Assembly (NCBI GenBank): GCA_028673005.1
Contig: CM054115.1
Coordinates: forward strand, 124,001-188,000
Reading direction: 5' to 3'
From: Tanypteryx hageni
Taxonomy: Eukaryota; Arthropoda; Insecta; Odonata; Petaluridae
DNA length: 64,000 nt
Below, in pieces: positions 63,651 to 64,000 of the stretch; position 1 is the stretch's first letter, and the number at the start of each line of letters is the position of its first letter. A model generated the notes under the pieces. It searched no databases. It was not told the origin of the DNA and saw only the letters and a list, made by a program, of their open reading frames with translations. Made by a program: the position numbers and the translations under genes.

Positions 63651-64000
63651 ATAAAAATTCCAATTTAAAATTTTGTATAGAACAATTGAGGCTTTTAAAT
63701 TCTAAAAAGCCGAAATATTCTTCCCCTTTTTTAGTCTGGTGCTGCACTGTTTATTTTTGTTATCCAGCTGCTTACAACTTCATCTGCCAGTCAAAAGTCA
63801 TTCTTCTTCCATCTGTTTCTTACATGAGACAATTGGGTTCAAACTTGGGGGTTGGAAAAGTTGGGAAAAACAATGCACATGTAAGTTATTTATCTGAAAA
63901 ATTCAAACTGCTTGATGCTAGTGAGAACCTTATCTCCATCATGTTAGATGAAATTTATGTGAAGCCAGGCCTGTCTTATGTTGTAGGGAAAGTTTTGGGC
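63647..64000 (+). pseudogene. P-element-type transposase, catalytic start, cut by window edge
   Basis: Open for 118 codons to the edge in the frame shifted relative to the THAP part. It contains VSYMRQLGSNLGVGKVG and SIMLDEIYVKPGLSYVVG; the Asp of LDEI is the expected first catalytic residue. A T-run (63645-63648) at the boundary suggests a frameshift or sequencing error. Downstream GTP-binding and remaining catalytic residues are outside the window. Confidence 0.72.

Noticed and set aside
1..64000. CRISPR arrays, bacterial operons, ribosomal RNA
   Set aside because: Spliced genes, eukaryotic transposons and microsatellites throughout; no regularly spaced direct repeats and no rRNA signatures seen.

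Overview
The window is repeat-dense, AT-rich nuclear DNA from an arthropod, most likely an insect. The main evidence is a ten-exon gene with GT-AG introns encoding a ZAD plus ten C2H2 zinc fingers; the ZAD is essentially restricted to arthropods. I cannot name the species. Most of the rest is mobile DNA of almost every eukaryotic class, much of it nested, with (TA)n microsatellites attached to Penelope-like tails.

Region 1 (1-14,098). A hAT transposase end is cut by the left window edge, and a THAP-domain exon lies on the minus strand (2516-2675). A hAT element with 11-bp terminal inverted repeats (TIRs) and a target-site duplication (TSD) spans 4033-5901. It was copied together with its upstream flank into 9676-11407, so the second copy is a segmental duplication and not a new insertion. 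Between them is a DDE-type transposon of uncertain superfamily (6264-8653). The duplicate runs into a 5'-truncated Penelope-like element (PLE; 11408-12953) with a GIY-YIG domain, a hammerhead-like motif and a (TA)n tail. A foldback repeat (13112-13740) follows.

Region 2 (14,099-27,431). This is one Gypsy-class LTR retrotransposon bounded by a 4-bp ATAA duplication. Its 5' LTR is cut by a Jockey-clade LINE whose 3' half, with the Gypsy leader and gag start, has been lost. Its integrase carries a 0.9-kb hAT MITE with an 8-bp TSD. Its 3' LTR carries a 3.0-kb hAT element with an 8-bp TSD, and that hAT contains two palindromes, one with hammerhead-like cores on both strands.

Region 3 (27,432-52,500). 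The ZAD-C2H2 gene runs right to left from 50,973 to 29,639. All its introns are phase 0, and at least two internal blocks with linker exons are tandemly duplicated. Introns hold a piggyBac-like C-terminal fragment, two MITEs with near-matching TIRs, pogo/Tigger elements, a broken mariner-type element and a PLE fragment with the clearest hammerhead motif in the window. The duplicated blocks give near-empty-site comparisons for two of these insertions.

Region 4 (52,500-64,000). Foldback repeats, two copies of a ~0.5-kb repeat, inverted and direct PLE tails with (TA)n arrays, and a second PLE coding remnant. These are followed by a LINE fragment, a Tc1/mariner-type transposase whose last two catalytic residues are 82 apart (DD82E), and the start of a THAP/P-element transposase that runs off the right edge.

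The ZAD zinc-finger gene is the only convincing host gene. The two THAP-type fragments could be host or transposon derived.
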